A DNA stretch of 64,000 nt, taken from positions 9,834,020 to 9,898,019 of the forward strand of contig JABACO010000002.1 in the NCBI GenBank assembly GCA_013339895.1. Reading direction: 5' to 3'. Shown piece by piece: positions 1-10,655 of this stretch; position 1 is the first letter of the stretch, and every line of letters starts with the position of its first letter. The notes beneath the pieces were generated by a model, which was given only the letters and a program-made list of their open reading frames with translations, did no database searches and was not told the origin of the DNA. This DNA is from Ephydatia muelleri. Lineage: Eukaryota; Porifera; Demospongiae; Spongillida; Spongillidae. Position numbers and translations under genes: made by a program.

Positions 1-490
1 CATACCCTGTGGGGTATCGGACGTTGCAATACGGGCACGAAGCAAGTGCAAGACCCCAAAAAGTATTTGACCGTAGAGAAATGGTGTAGTATGAAGTGTT
101 GAATATAGGAAGTCAATGGCGTGTACCGTTCGGAAGTTATAGCGATTCAAACGTGAATGATTTTTATAACGCGATGGGTCATTTTCGCGGAAACTGACCC
201 AATTATATCTGTGGGGCAATTTCTGTCCCAAATATGTGAGATCGTTTGAAAAGGGATCTAGTGCATATTATAAAATTTGTTATAAAAATGCCTTATGTTT
301 AAATCGCTGTAACTCCCGAACGGTACACGCTATCGACTTCCTAATTTCAATACGTCATACTACACCATTTCAGTATGTAAAGTTATATTTTGGCGTCTTG
401 CACAAACTCTTTGCCGACGTTACGAGATCCGATAGCCCATGGGGTTCAAAAACGCCACATCTTCAGGTAGGAGCATCCAAATCGTTTTAA
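1..490. repeat. Foldback repeat family, two facing half-elements at the window edge
   Basis: Bases about 1-187 reappear inverted at about 284-470 with many mismatches; the shared blocks include GGTGTAGTATGA, AGGAAGTC and CGTGTACCGTTCGG. The centre (188-283) holds GCGGAAACTGACCCA and GGGGCAATTTCTGTCCCAA. These match the outer ends of the small foldback element at 17318-17560, so the two arms look like the adjoining ends of two copies of that family, the left one cut by the window edge. The 84-residue ORF at 236-490 lies in the repeat and resembles no protein I know. Confidence 0.6.
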
Positions 491-1986
491 ATTCGGTGTG
501 TACGTAGAGGGTCCTGTCACAGTGACTATTGAGTTGTTCTTTTCGTTAATTTTTACTTTATCCGTTACGGAGATATACCTGTGCAAAGTTAATGCACATT
601 TCCAGCTCGATTCGCACAATTATTGCATGCAGCCCGCGTTCCATTTTCCCAATCCACAATAAATTTCGATAACTTTCTTTGTTCCGACCATTCTCCACCC
701 ATACTCTGCCTAAAACGAAGCTAGCCGTTCGCAACACCATGCAGCGACAATTTAAAGAAGAAGAAGAAGAAGACGTCTCCCTTGGCAAGACGATCGTACC
801 AAATTAATTGCAGTAATCTTGCGCCTCCCACGTCGCAGATGGCCGAATTCAACTAAGGCTATACATTATTTGCTACGCACTTGCATCATCCTCTAGTCAT
901 GCAATAAAGCTTTCCTATTTACTGTAGCCCTTGCTAAAATTCTTGTCACACCCACTCTGCTACGCTTGCATCAGTTGCATGTCAACTTTCAGCTCACGCA
1001 TAATACATGACATCAGTGCACTCATGCTGGCTGACACACCTTTATGCATTTATAAACCTGTACACCATCGTATGACATATTCTTATGCACAACACGCACG
1101 AATACAGTACTTGTGGCACACAATAAACCAGTCTGATGATGATGACACACTCTCACACCACATGCACGTGCATTCTACCATTTAACTGTGTGCATTTTGA
1201 GGGGGTTTATGTACTGAGCTTCTGTACTCTCATAGTTTAATCCTCGGCATTGTTGCCTGTAGAAGCATTCCTTATAACAATTCCTCTCTGTGCAGGCTGA
1301 GTTTCCCATATAGATGTTTCTTCATACATGACGTAGAGCCCTCACATGTACATAGGTATGTGGCGACATATAGGATTGGTCCACTGTACGTGCATCATGT
1401 CCCCAAAGGATTGGTCCTCTATGTGTGCATAGTTACCATAGGATTGATCATTTGTACGTACATCCTGTCTTCATAGTCCTCTAGAGGTACACATACATTG
1501 TACATGTTGCAAAGAATAACTATATTTTACCACAACATGTGTAAAGTTTTTAAAAAGTTCCTACGCACTCACATCATCTTTCTCTGGTCAGTGGAGAAAC
1601 GGAGCTTTCGTATTGCTCATCTGCTCATCATTCTTTATACCCCCCTCCCCTACTCAGCTATGTGGCATCTGTACCACTTCACAGTAACTTTGGTCTCCTG
1701 TTGCCCACACAATTTTCAGCTCACACAGAGTACATGAATTTGCCCTAAGGTAGAGTTTAGGTACAGGTGTAGTTTAATGCACATGACCAGTCTGTGTCAT
1801 AGTATTACTAAGCTTTTTATGGGTACTAGGTACAGTGCATGTCCGCTGCTAAGGCTGAGATGTAAGCATATGTTTCTACAGATGCATTCAATGAATGATC
1901 CTAAACAATCCTAAGCTTGGCATAGTGCTCAATGCAGGGTGTCTTACCCCTAAAACCCTTATCGAATCAAAAATCATCCCAAACTG
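491..1986. other. No gene seen; diverged short repeats
   Basis: No convincing coding region. A short GAA run lies near 757-771. Around 1370-1470 a roughly 35-bp phrase built on ATAGGATTGGTC followed by GTACGTGCATC recurs about three times with mismatches; a related phrase occurs near 31510-31555. Two stretches (about 860-1010 and 1560-1735) share a loose resemblance (CTACGCAC, then TTTCAGCTCAC and a GTACATGA-like end), suggesting an old duplication. Confidence 0.4.
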
Positions 1987-2550
1987 TTGTTGATATGTTC
2001 ACAGGTTCGCATCCATATAAAAGTAATTTCATGTGTGCAGCACTCCAGTCATAGCCTTGACTATGGCTCAGTTGACCAACTCCTTCCCCTATTAGATGAC
2101 GGGTTGCTAGTTGGCCAGGTGGCTAAGAAGGGCAGCACCAGGCGACAGGTCTCAGTTCTCAGCTCCTGGATGGAAGCCTGGAACATATTGCATTCAGATC
2201 GAGCCCAAACTGCTCTTGAGCTGGTGAAGTACCAACACATCATCTGCCAGCTGTTCGCACCCAATGGCAGCAGCCTTCAGGTATGACAGCTCTTTTGGCA
2301 GGCCACAGCTATGCGCAAGCTGCATAACCTCCGCCGGGATGTGTTGAAGGAGGACGTGCTGGTGTGGTGTGTCACACATCAGCCCTTTCATGCACAGCAA
2401 CAGCCAGTTCCAAGCAGGCTCACCACCACACCAGCAGGCACTACTCCACGTACCATGGAGCGAGCCACCCACAGGAGCTGGGTCCCAGGCTGTGGTGGAG
2501 AACACTCTGCCAAGGCCTGGCCATGTGCTGCACCAGTGGCCCTGTGATCT
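1987..2550 (+). mobile_element. Retroelement gag/ORF1-like remnant
   Basis: The plus strand encodes a segment with WMEAWNIL, then LELVKYQHIICQLF, and further on LKEDVLVWCVTHQPFHA followed by VPGCGGEHSAK. The AWN...YQ order and the late Cys/His cluster resemble the first ORF of a retroelement family that I recall being abundant in sponge and cnidarian genomes; this is recollection, not a search. The reading frame changes between the two blocks (near 2290-2340), so the copy is broken. It may belong to the same family as the reverse-transcriptase piece at 5838-7082. It runs directly into the 25-bp minisatellite. Confidence 0.5.
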
Positions 2551-2552
2551 CC

Positions 2553-3326
2553 AGTGAGTTCACACCACTCTATGGCCAGTTAAGTCACACTACTCTATGA
2601 CCAGTGAACTCACACCACTTTATGCCCAGTGAACTCACACCACTCTACGACCAGCAAGCTCACACCACTCTATGACCAGCGAGCTAACACCACTCTATGA
2701 CCAGCAAGCTCACACCACAATGAGCTCACACCACTCTACGATCAGCGATCTCACACCACTCTACGACCAGCGAGCTCACACCATTCTACGACTAGCGACT
2801 CACACCACTCTACGACCAGCGAGCTCACACCATTCTACAACTAGCGAACTCACTCCACTCTACAAACAGCGAGCTCACACGACTCTACGACCAGTGAAAC
2901 TCACACCACTCTACGACCAGCAAGCTCACACCACTCTACGACCAGAATTCACATCGCTCTATGACCAGCGAGCTCACACCACTCTACGACCAGCGAACTC
3001 ACACCACTCTACGACCAGCGACCTGACACCACTCTACAACCAGCGAGCTCACACCACTCTACAACCAGCGAGCTCACACCACTCTGCAACCAGCGAGCTC
3101 GCACCACTCTATGACCAGCGAACTCACACCTCTACAACCAGCGAGCTCACACCACTCTATGACCAGTGGAACTCACACCACTCTACGACTAGTGAACTCA
3201 CACCACTCTACGACCAGTGAACTCACTCCACTCTACAAACAGCGAGCTCACATCACTCTACGACCAGCGAGCTCACACCACTCTACGATTAGTGAGCTCA
3301 CACCACTCTACGATCAGTGAGCTCAT
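2553..3326. repeat. 25-bp minisatellite, about 30 copies
   Basis: Tandem units close to GAGCTCACACCACTCTACGA followed by CCAGC. The period is 25 bp, not a multiple of three, so the three plus frames are read in turn and a long ORF (2672-3220) appears that cycles through SELTPLYDQ, RAHTTLRP and SSHHSTT. Variation is mostly GAG/GAA/AAG at the unit start and CGA/CAA/TGA in the middle; a few units are one base longer or shorter. It lies exactly between a gag-like remnant and the 3' end of a gypsy integrase on the other strand. It is a repeat, not a gene. Confidence 0.9.
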
Positions 3327-5420
3327 TTGGCTTGTGTTGGTTTGAGCAAGTTGAGACATCTTTTCCAGTTCTTCCCACATAAGCATCAGATAGGACACAA
3401 CACTCTCATCAGTTTTCTCCCTTGCTTCCCATGTCTATTTGAGAACATCAAGTGGGCCTCTGACACTTCGCCCATAGATGAGCTCAAAGCTAGAAAATCC
3501 TGTAGACTCCTGAGGGACCTCTCTCTCTATATGCGAAGAGGAGGTAGGCTAGAAGCTTGTGTCCTTCCCATCCTTGGTTGCTGACTTCCTCAGCATGGCT
3601 TTCAAAGTTTGATTAAACCTCTCAACCAAACCAGTGCACTGGGGATGGTAGGGGGTTGTCCGTAAGCGCTGAATATCGAGGAGTTCATACGTTTTGGCAA
3701 GGAGAGTCGACATAAAGTTGGTTCCCTGGTCTGACATTATCTCCTGAGGAATCCCTACTCTGGAGAAGACTTGCCCCAACTGTTCTGCCACATGGTCTGC
3801 ATCAACTGAGGGAAGCGGAATGGCCTCTGGGTACCTGGTAGCGTATTCGCAGGTCACAAGTACAACCAGACCTGCTCCTTGGAAGAGGCCCAACAATATC
3901 TAGAGCGATCCTAGAGAAAGGTTCCGTAATTAAAGGTAGAGGTGTCAGGGGTGCTGGGGCCACTCGTTTGGAAGAGGCCTTAAGACAGCTAGGGCAGTTC
4001 CGACAATATTCTGCAACATCCTTGCTTACATCAGGCCAGAAGAACCTCTGTAGAACTCTCTCAGTAGTTTTCTTTCTTCCCAAGTGCCTGCCATTGGAAT
4101 TGCATGTGCCATCTGCAACACTGGGTCATACATGCTTTCGGTAGTACCAGCTGCTCCACTATCTCATCCTTTAGCTTTCGGTTTCGATAGTATGTACCTT
4201 CTCATTGGAAGAACTCTGCTTCTTTTTCCATGGCTGAATCTGCTGCCACATCCCAGATCTCCTTCAGGGTATCGTCCTCTCTCTGCAGCCTTTGTATTTC
4301 CTCTGGACAGAACTCCCATTTCTGATACTCCTGTGCCCAACTAGGTCCATGCTCAGAGTGAGCCTTCTTCCTCTCTCGCTTCTGACTCCTTGTCCACACT
4401 TTACGAGGCCTTCCGCCTGTAAATAAATCCTGGTGAAATGCCCTTCTGGAATGCTGCTGTCATAACTTTGGGCTTCTGGAACACTGCAGGTATCTAGCCC
4501 TTTTTCTTTAGCTGTAGGTTCCTCCATTGGGGTTAGCCTAGCTCCAGACTGAAGGTCTCTGACATGTTATTCTCTAGCTTCCAATTGCTGCTGCTTAAGC
4601 TTGGAATGTGTGACCACTGCCATGCCAGAATCTTCTTGAGATCTCACCCTTGACAATAAGTTAAGGTAAATAGTTCTGGAACATCCTTACCCAGTAATAC
4701 CGAACTGGTAATGACTTGCACACGGCTGCCTTCCACACAAACTTGTAAACCAATGCGGTTGGATAGCTTACAGCTTCACCAAAGGCACACCGAATCAACA
4801 CCTGCTGTGTCTTGGATTCTGAACTAGGCAACACTAAGTCAGTATGCACCGTTGTTCTGAAGCAACCTGTATCTAGGATAATGTCGTCAGTTGACTGTCC
4901 TTCCACGGTTCCTGAGCAGGTTGGACCATCCTTACTGTTGTGCCAGACTCGATTTGCAGAGGATTCCAAACAGGTCAACGCTTTGCTAGGACACTTCATT
5001 GACATGTGTTCCGCTTCCGCCACAGTTGAAACAATGTAACTCCGACCTTCTGTTCTTCTTCTCCTCCTGCTTCTCGTTCCTTTTCTGCCCTCCCATAGAC
5101 TTCATTCTGCAATCTCGAGCAGTATAGGCCGGCCTGCCTTCCCGCATGTGTGACACTGAAGTGGTTCTTTGTTACTCTTTTCACCTGAGACCTGTTTACT
5201 CTCCTGGGTAGACTTCCTAGCCAGCACATATTCATCTGCCATCTGTCCCGCTTCCGTACTAGTCTTGGGCTTCCTGCCTGTAACCCAGACCCGCTGCTCC
5301 TGAGGAAGGGTACTCAGTAATTAAAAACTGCTCTGTCACCATGAGGTCCACGATCACCTCCGCACTAGTTTTATCCTAGGTCCATTTTCGCGATAGATCC
5401 TGAAGTCTACTGGTCATTAA
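3326..5420 (-). mobile_element. Ty3/gypsy remnant: SCAN-like gag, protease, integrase; RT/RNase H absent
   Basis: Read on the minus strand. About 5420-5040 resembles a SCAN-like gag segment (VDLMVTEQF, then MADEYVLAR) followed by a CCHC knuckle (CFNCGG, MKCPSKA) interrupted by a frame change near 5030. At 5023-4661 is a retropepsin-like block with active-site-like LDTGC. After about 4530 comes a linker, then integrase: zinc-binding Cys pair CRNCPSC (about 4000), LDIVGPLPRSRSG, the core SDQGTNF and TTPYHPQCTGLVERFNQTLK (about 3740-3600), continuing in altered frames to about 3326. Reverse transcriptase and RNase H, normally between protease and integrase, are missing, so a large internal deletion is inferred. 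Several frame changes make it non-functional. Confidence 0.8.
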
Positions 5421-5837
5421 CAGTTCAGTAGGAAGAACTCGTGAATTTGTAAATAATGCTTTAGTGATTGATTATTATAAATTGTAAATATGCAATGCCT
5501 CATTTCGTCAAGTGCCAGAAAATGTCATATTTGGCTATTTATAACTTTGCTACATAATATTTTAATTAACCAATGATGTTACTTTTAGCCAAATAACTAA
5601 AAAATTTCATTAATTGCCATGATAATTATAACTTCATTATGGTGTTCACGTATTCTTGAATAAATGGTTTGAAACTTCTAACAAATTGGCTAACTGCATG
5701 ATATTGAATAAACTATATGCTGAATTATTGAGGAGACTTGCAGTAAATTTCATTTATAAATTTTAGTGCAATGATTATTTATTTATTTATTTACATTAAT
5801 TTCATTACATTTTTGTGCTCCACTGAACGTAGCCATC
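5421..5837. other. AT-rich spacer, no gene
   Basis: An A/T-rich stretch with short runs such as TTATTTATTTATTTA near 5778 and no credible coding region. It separates the minus-strand gypsy remnant from the plus-strand reverse-transcriptase remnant. Confidence 0.5.
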
Positions 5838-7082
5838 TTCCTTGCTGGAGGTAACCTTACTGCCCTAAACAAGCCCACCCCCGGTGACATCTGCCCCATT
5901 GATGTTGAGAAGTCCTACGTCATCTGATAGGGAAATACCTCTGTGTTGCCCTGTGAAGCAAAATGGCATCATTTTTTGAGCCATATCAATGGGGTGGCCT
6001 TCCCTTGTGGCGCTGAGAGAATTGCTCAGGGCCTGAGAACTGTATAGTACAAGGATGGAGCATGACTTTAGTGTGTTGAAAGTAGATACATGTATGACCA
6101 ATGCTTTTGATTTATTTTCTCATCAAGCTATCCTATCAGAGTGTGCTAAGCACTTTCCTGAACTTCTCCCTTGGGTCAGCTGGTGTAATGGACAGCATCC
6201 CCTTATCTGGCACTCACTAGGTTGCTTGTCGTCAAAATCAGGTGTCCAACTAGGGGATCTACTTGGACCCATGCTATTTTCACTTGTCATACTAGTAACG
6301 AAAATGGCAAGAGACAATGCCTGCTCTAACATTCCTTTCCATGCCTGGTACTTGGATGATGGGCCGTGGCTGGCCCAAGGTCTTCCTCATGCAGGATATT
6401 GACTTTGCTCCAGGAGGAAGGCCCTGCCTGTGCATTATCATCAACTTGCCTAAGAGTGAAGTGTTCAGCCGACATGGTCTTGACATATTCCCATTGGGCA
6501 TTAAGAAATCCGACAAGCCCAATATGGAGATTCTTGGGATTCCCATTGGAAACCAGGATTTTTGTTCCTCCTTTATCTCAAAAAGAAAAAAAACACTCTA
6601 AGGCTAATATCCTATTGTTGCAACTTGAGGAGGTTGGAGTTTCCGATCCGCAGGTAGCTTTAATCCTGCTTCGTCTCTGTGGAGCCATGTGTAAACTGGT
6701 GCATCTGGCAAGAGCAACTCCATCAGCTCTTACATATAAAGCCTTTGTTCTATCCATTACCTCACTGCTAAATCCTGTGATTTTGTTGGAAGTGGGAGTG
6801 TCGGCCACAGCTGCTGCCCAGGCCACTGAGTCAAGGAAACACCAAGCCAATGACCCCAAGTGCTCAGATCTAGGATGGGTATGTGTCCCTATGGTCGTTG
6901 AAACTTATGGAGCTTGGGGAAAAGAAGCCACTGCCATTATCTCCTCTGTAGCCTCTAGACTTGCCACCTCCATGTGCCGGCCAAAATCCATCTTACTCAA
7001 TGAGATCTATGGCCGATTGAATGTCCACCTGGTCAGGGCTAATGTTACAATTATCCTCTCTAGGATAGCTCCTCTACCATAG
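5838..7082 (+). mobile_element. Reverse-transcriptase remnant of a LINE-like or DIRS-like element
   Basis: Translated blocks, in changing frames, give FLAGGNLTALNKP (about 5840), GVAFPCGAERIAQGLRTV (about 5990), HFPELLPWVSWCNGQHP, a GVQLGDLLGPMLFSLV segment and WYLDDG (about 6345), a YxDD-type RT active site. Next come NMEILGIPIG, then LILLRLCGAMCKLVHLARAT. After about 6765 the sequence jumps to the element's C-terminal module, with KHQANDPKCSDLGWVCVPMV and VETYGAW, ending at a stop at 7080-7082. In relatives of this family as I remember them, more sequence lies between the RT and this module, so an internal deletion is likely. Frameshifts near 6060 and 6370 confirm decay. The same C-terminal module recurs at 7455-7985 and 49509-49845. 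Confidence 0.7.
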
Positions 7083-7132
7083 AGCTGAATTTTGTATTTA
7101 ATCAGTGTTGTTACTGTCATTTTATTTGTGTT

Positions 7133-7160
7133 AATAATAATAATAATAATAATAATAGTA
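7133..7160. repeat. (TAA)n microsatellite
   Basis: About nine TAA/ATA trinucleotides just after the stop codon of the retroelement remnant. A short A-rich repeat at this place could derive from the 3' tail of a LINE-like element. Confidence 0.6.
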
Positions 7161-7454
7161 GTTAGTTATTTACATGTAGTCTATTTTTAATTTGTGTGTA
7201 TTTGTTTGTATTGTATGTATGTATTCATTTATTCAATATTTGTAATTAAAATGATGCTAACAAATTCGACCGAACCCACAATCTTAGTTTTGTAGTGTAT
7301 TAATAAATGTAATATTACAGAAAATATAGTTACTGCGCTAATTTTAGTTAATACACATATATTCAAATTCTCGGATTACAGCAGTCTATTAATAGCTAGG
7401 TAAATATATTACATGTATTTATTATTTGTGTCATAATTTTTTCTGAGGTACTTG

Positions 7455-7985
7455 CAGAAGGGGTGGAGATGTGGTTACACGCCACAACTGTTTGCGTGAC
7501 ACTTTTGTAGACCTTTGCCGCAACGCACATCTTAGTGTCCAAGTAGAGGTTGGGAATAACCTCACATTGGACAACTCCCACTAGGCTGACGTCTTGGTGG
7601 GCAATTGGGATAGGGGGAAACCTGCCGCATTTGACTTTACAGTTTCTTCTCCCCTATCATCTGCCATCTTATCTGAGGCCAGTGCTAACACAGGTGCAGC
7701 CACCCGATCAGCTGAGGAATGCAAGCACAGAGCTAATGATGTGAAGTGTGCTGAGCTGGGCTGGTCCTGTGTTCCACTTGCCGTGGAGACCTATGGAGCC
7801 TGGAGTGATGAGGCACAATGCACCTTTTCTCGCCTGGCTTCTCTTCTCTCTGTGGGATCTGCTTGGCTCAAGGGTAAGGTACTATCTGACATTTATGACC
7901 ATCTTAACTTCAAACTTATGCATGCCACTGCAAGAGCTTTGCTAGCCAGGTCTCCACCAATCCTGGCTCAGCTGGACAGTGGTTA
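7455..7985 (+). mobile_element. Second C-terminal fragment of the same retroelement family
   Basis: The plus strand reads GDVVTRHNCLRDTFVDLC, then HLSVQVEVGNNLTLDNS, ADVLVGNWDRGKPAAFDF, and KHRANDVKCAELGW...VETYGAW, ending at a TAG at 7983-7985. One in-frame stop near 7583 and otherwise open sequence. The second half matches 6810-7082 closely in protein terms, so this is another copy of the element's C-terminal domain, here retaining the upstream portion lost from the first copy. The D...N-W...G pattern could be an endonuclease-like fold, but I cannot establish that. Confidence 0.65.
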
Positions 7986-8540
7986 GATGCGTGTTGTGTT
8001 AGTTCCATTATCGCTGTATATGTATTTCTGTGTTTGTATATTACATAATGTAATAATTGAAAGTTAATTATAATTAAGTAAGCTGGTCACCTGGATGTAT
8101 TTTTACTTGAGTGTGGGACGCCTGATGCTATTACAAGATTGAAAGTGATAATTTTCATGACTTTGCATGCTAGCACAAGAAATTATTTCATCATATGCAG
8201 TGTACAGTGTAATTGCTGATGAAAATTAAAATTATAGTTGTGATGTTTCTTAGTAGACCTGTGTCATGTTTAGGATTCCTTTGTAGGTGTTAGTTACATG
8301 TAGGTAACAGACCAAACTAGCCACAGCTTGCGTGCCCCACTACTAGTGCCAAGCTGCTCTGCTCACGTTTTTCCACCTGCTAATCTAGTCACCAGACCCC
8401 CGAGTATACACTGTTCACACCATTATATACATGCAGACAAACCTACTAAATGTTCCATTCACTAGTTAGACATGTTATGACTCCGTGCAAACTTCTATGA
8501 CATCAGAGACCTCTGGTCTCTCACAATGTACATCATGTGC
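7986..8540. other. No gene seen
   Basis: A/T-rich sequence without a supported coding region, promoter or repeat. It separates retroelement fragments on opposite strands. Confidence 0.4.
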
Positions 8541-8544
8541 AGTG

Positions 8545-9235
8545 TTAGCAGGAGGGAAAATGAAAATGGTTCTTACACACGACACCACTTACACTACGCA
8601 CACACAAACACACAGATTGTTTTGCCCTACAATCATTGGGAATAGCATTGATTTGAAGCTTCCTTCTTGCTTGTTGGACATTGGGAAGTGCAGTCCCCAG
8701 TGGACTCTTCATCCCTTGTATCTTTATATTGGAGCCCTCTACGAATTGATCTCTGATTAGCTCTGATTTGTCGTCCATTGAGAAGTTCACTTGGCGAATA
8801 ACCTAAACTGTGTAGGGTACGCCTGTACTACATCAGCAGCTCTTGCAGGGCTGATCTAGGCAGAAGGGATGACTTGGTCAGGGCCTGCTTTAATGTCTGT
8901 ACACTGTACTAGCCTTATGCTGCTCCATTGGTAGCGGGATGGTAGGGAGCCCCTGTCAGGCATGACAATGGTGTGAGGATACCCAAAGTGGACGGAATCC
9001 TGCTCTAACAGATCAGTAGTTGCTTAGAAGAAACTGAAGTGGTTGTGTGAATGCAGGGATATCTAAGATAGGAAATATCAATGACAACCAGCCAGTTAGA
9101 CCCCATAATAGTGATCGCATGATCCAAGTGGATCTGGCTCAAAGGTTTCTTGGGTAGCATCCCATGGATGATTTGCCTGTTTTGGAGGTCTGTTCTGGTG
9201 CTCAGTGCAGGTGCTACACCAGCTAGTGGCATTTA
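8545..9235 (-). mobile_element. Ty3/gypsy integrase remnant (second family)
   Basis: Minus-strand reading gives GSNWLVVIDI (about 9095), YPCIHTTTSVSSK, then, in other frames, LTGAPYHPATNGAA (about 8960-8920), LKQALTKSSLLPRSALQELL and LGYSPSELLNGRQIR (about 8800-8760). The YHPATNGAA block and the following helix are typical of the integrase core and C-terminal part of one gypsy clade. At least three frame changes and several stops make it a relic. The sequence differs from both other gypsy copies in the window. Confidence 0.7.
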
Positions 9236-9290
9236 CATGCACAATGTCCTCATATATCCTCGGTCAGTAACAGCGGTACAAGCCAACTGT

Positions 9291-9428
9291 TTCACCATGA
9301 CACATCTCCCATGTAACACCATGACACACTTCCCATGTGACCCCATGACACACCTCCCATGTGACACCATGGCACACCTCCCATATGACACCATGACACA
9401 CCTCCCATATGACACCATGACACACCCT
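9291..9428. repeat. 24-bp minisatellite, about 5.5 copies
   Basis: Units close to CACCATGACACACCTCCCAT followed by GTGA. The period is a multiple of three, so both strands stay open (TMTHLPCD on plus, HGVIWEVC on minus). The ORFs at 9150-9509 (+) and 9264-9485 (-) are produced by it. Confidence 0.85.
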
Positions 9429-9598
9429 TGCTATTGCACTTGTAGGTGTGTACAATTCAATCTTGCGGTGTACTGTGTTTGCCACAACTCTGGGTTGCCA
9501 AATGAGTAGGTGACATACATGTATTCAATGAAGGCATATAAGAACATTCCTTATATGGAGTGGGAATCACCTGAACAAATGGATAGGTCAGATATCGG

Positions 9599-10008
9599 TC
9601 CCCTCCCTCCACCCCCTCCTACCTCCTCCTCCACTCCCTCCCTTCCCACTCCCTCCCTCCTCCCCCTCCCTCCTCCCCCTCCCTCCTCCCCCTCCCTCCT
9701 CCCCCTCCCTCCTCCCCCTCCCTCCTCCCCCTCCCTCCTCCCCCTCCCTCCTCCCCCTCCCTCCTCCCCCTCCCTCCTCCCCCTCCCTCCTCCCCCTCCC
9801 TCCTCCCCCTCCCTCCTCCCCCTCCCTCCTCCCCCTCCCTCCTCCCCTCCCTCCTCCCCCTCCCTCCTCCCCTCCCTCCTTCCCCTCCCTCCTCCCCTCC
9901 CTCCTTCCCCTCCCTCCTCCCCTCCCTCCTTCCCCTCCTTACTCCCCCTCCCTCCCTCCTCCCTCCTCCCCCTCCCCATCTCTTTCCTCCCCTCCCTCCT
10001 TCGTCCCT
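9599..10008. repeat. 400-bp pure pyrimidine tract with 13-bp period
   Basis: The plus strand is almost exclusively C and T. The core (about 9650-9850) repeats CCTCCCCCTCCCT, and the right half drifts to related 11-13-bp units. The 13-bp period gives a 39-nt (13-codon) pattern and long spurious ORFs on both strands (Pro/Leu/Ser on plus, Gly/Arg/Glu on minus). Such homopurine-homopyrimidine mirror tracts can form triplex (H-DNA) or G-quadruplex structures; no coding function is supported. Confidence 0.9.
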
Positions 10009-10655
10009 CAGGAACATCCATTTTATGATCTCATGTGCAGGTATTGTCACACTATCAACACAGTGTACAATGTGCTGTGAATTCACTTACGATTTGTTAA
10101 TAATCTAATCTCAGTGGTGAAGTGCTCTCACTTTTACACATGCAAAAAGCATATACGATCTTCTAGTATCATTAGTATCCATTCACATGCATGACTTGTG
10201 GTACACACATTGGAAAAATCATGTACTGTATGTCTAATCATCATTGATGTGGTACTGCTGTATCTAGTGTGTGCTTCTTGATTTGTGTGACACATTATTC
10301 CAATAAAATTACCTACAGTATTGTCTACTGATTTGACGTTTATAAACTACACAATGGTTCAATGTGAAGTGGCCATTCATTTCCAGTTACTAGTTGTCAT
10401 CTTTTGATAATACTGAAGTCATTATATCATTAAAATAATTGTATTTTTAATTGTGCTGTTATTAAAATCTACTCGTGTTTTGAACATTAGGATTCATTTT
10501 GAAGTGGACTTGTGTTTTGTTTTATTTTGAAATAACCACCAAAGAATCTGTCATTTATCCCATCATAGTTTCTTGTTTACACTCAAAAATTATCTTATTT
10601 ATCCAATTTGGATGTACATTTATTTCTGAAAGTGACCCATGACCCACTCCCACAG
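10009..10655. other. No gene seen upstream of the CLC fragment
   Basis: A/T-rich. I looked here for the membrane-spanning exons expected upstream of the CBS exons of a CLC protein and saw none. A CACTCCCACAG acceptor at 10645-10655 ends the stretch. Confidence 0.4.

Noticed and set aside
2672..3220. 182-residue repeat protein
   Set aside because: The 25-bp minisatellite is not a multiple of three, so the frame rotates; not selection for protein.
2553..3326. CRISPR-like array
   Set aside because: Units are head-to-tail with no spacers, and the DNA is eukaryotic. The same holds for 9291-9428 and 52868-53045.
9510..10086. Proline/leucine-rich ORF on plus and glycine/arginine/glutamate-rich ORFs on minus
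   Set aside because: Produced by the 13-bp pyrimidine repeat; every frame is open.
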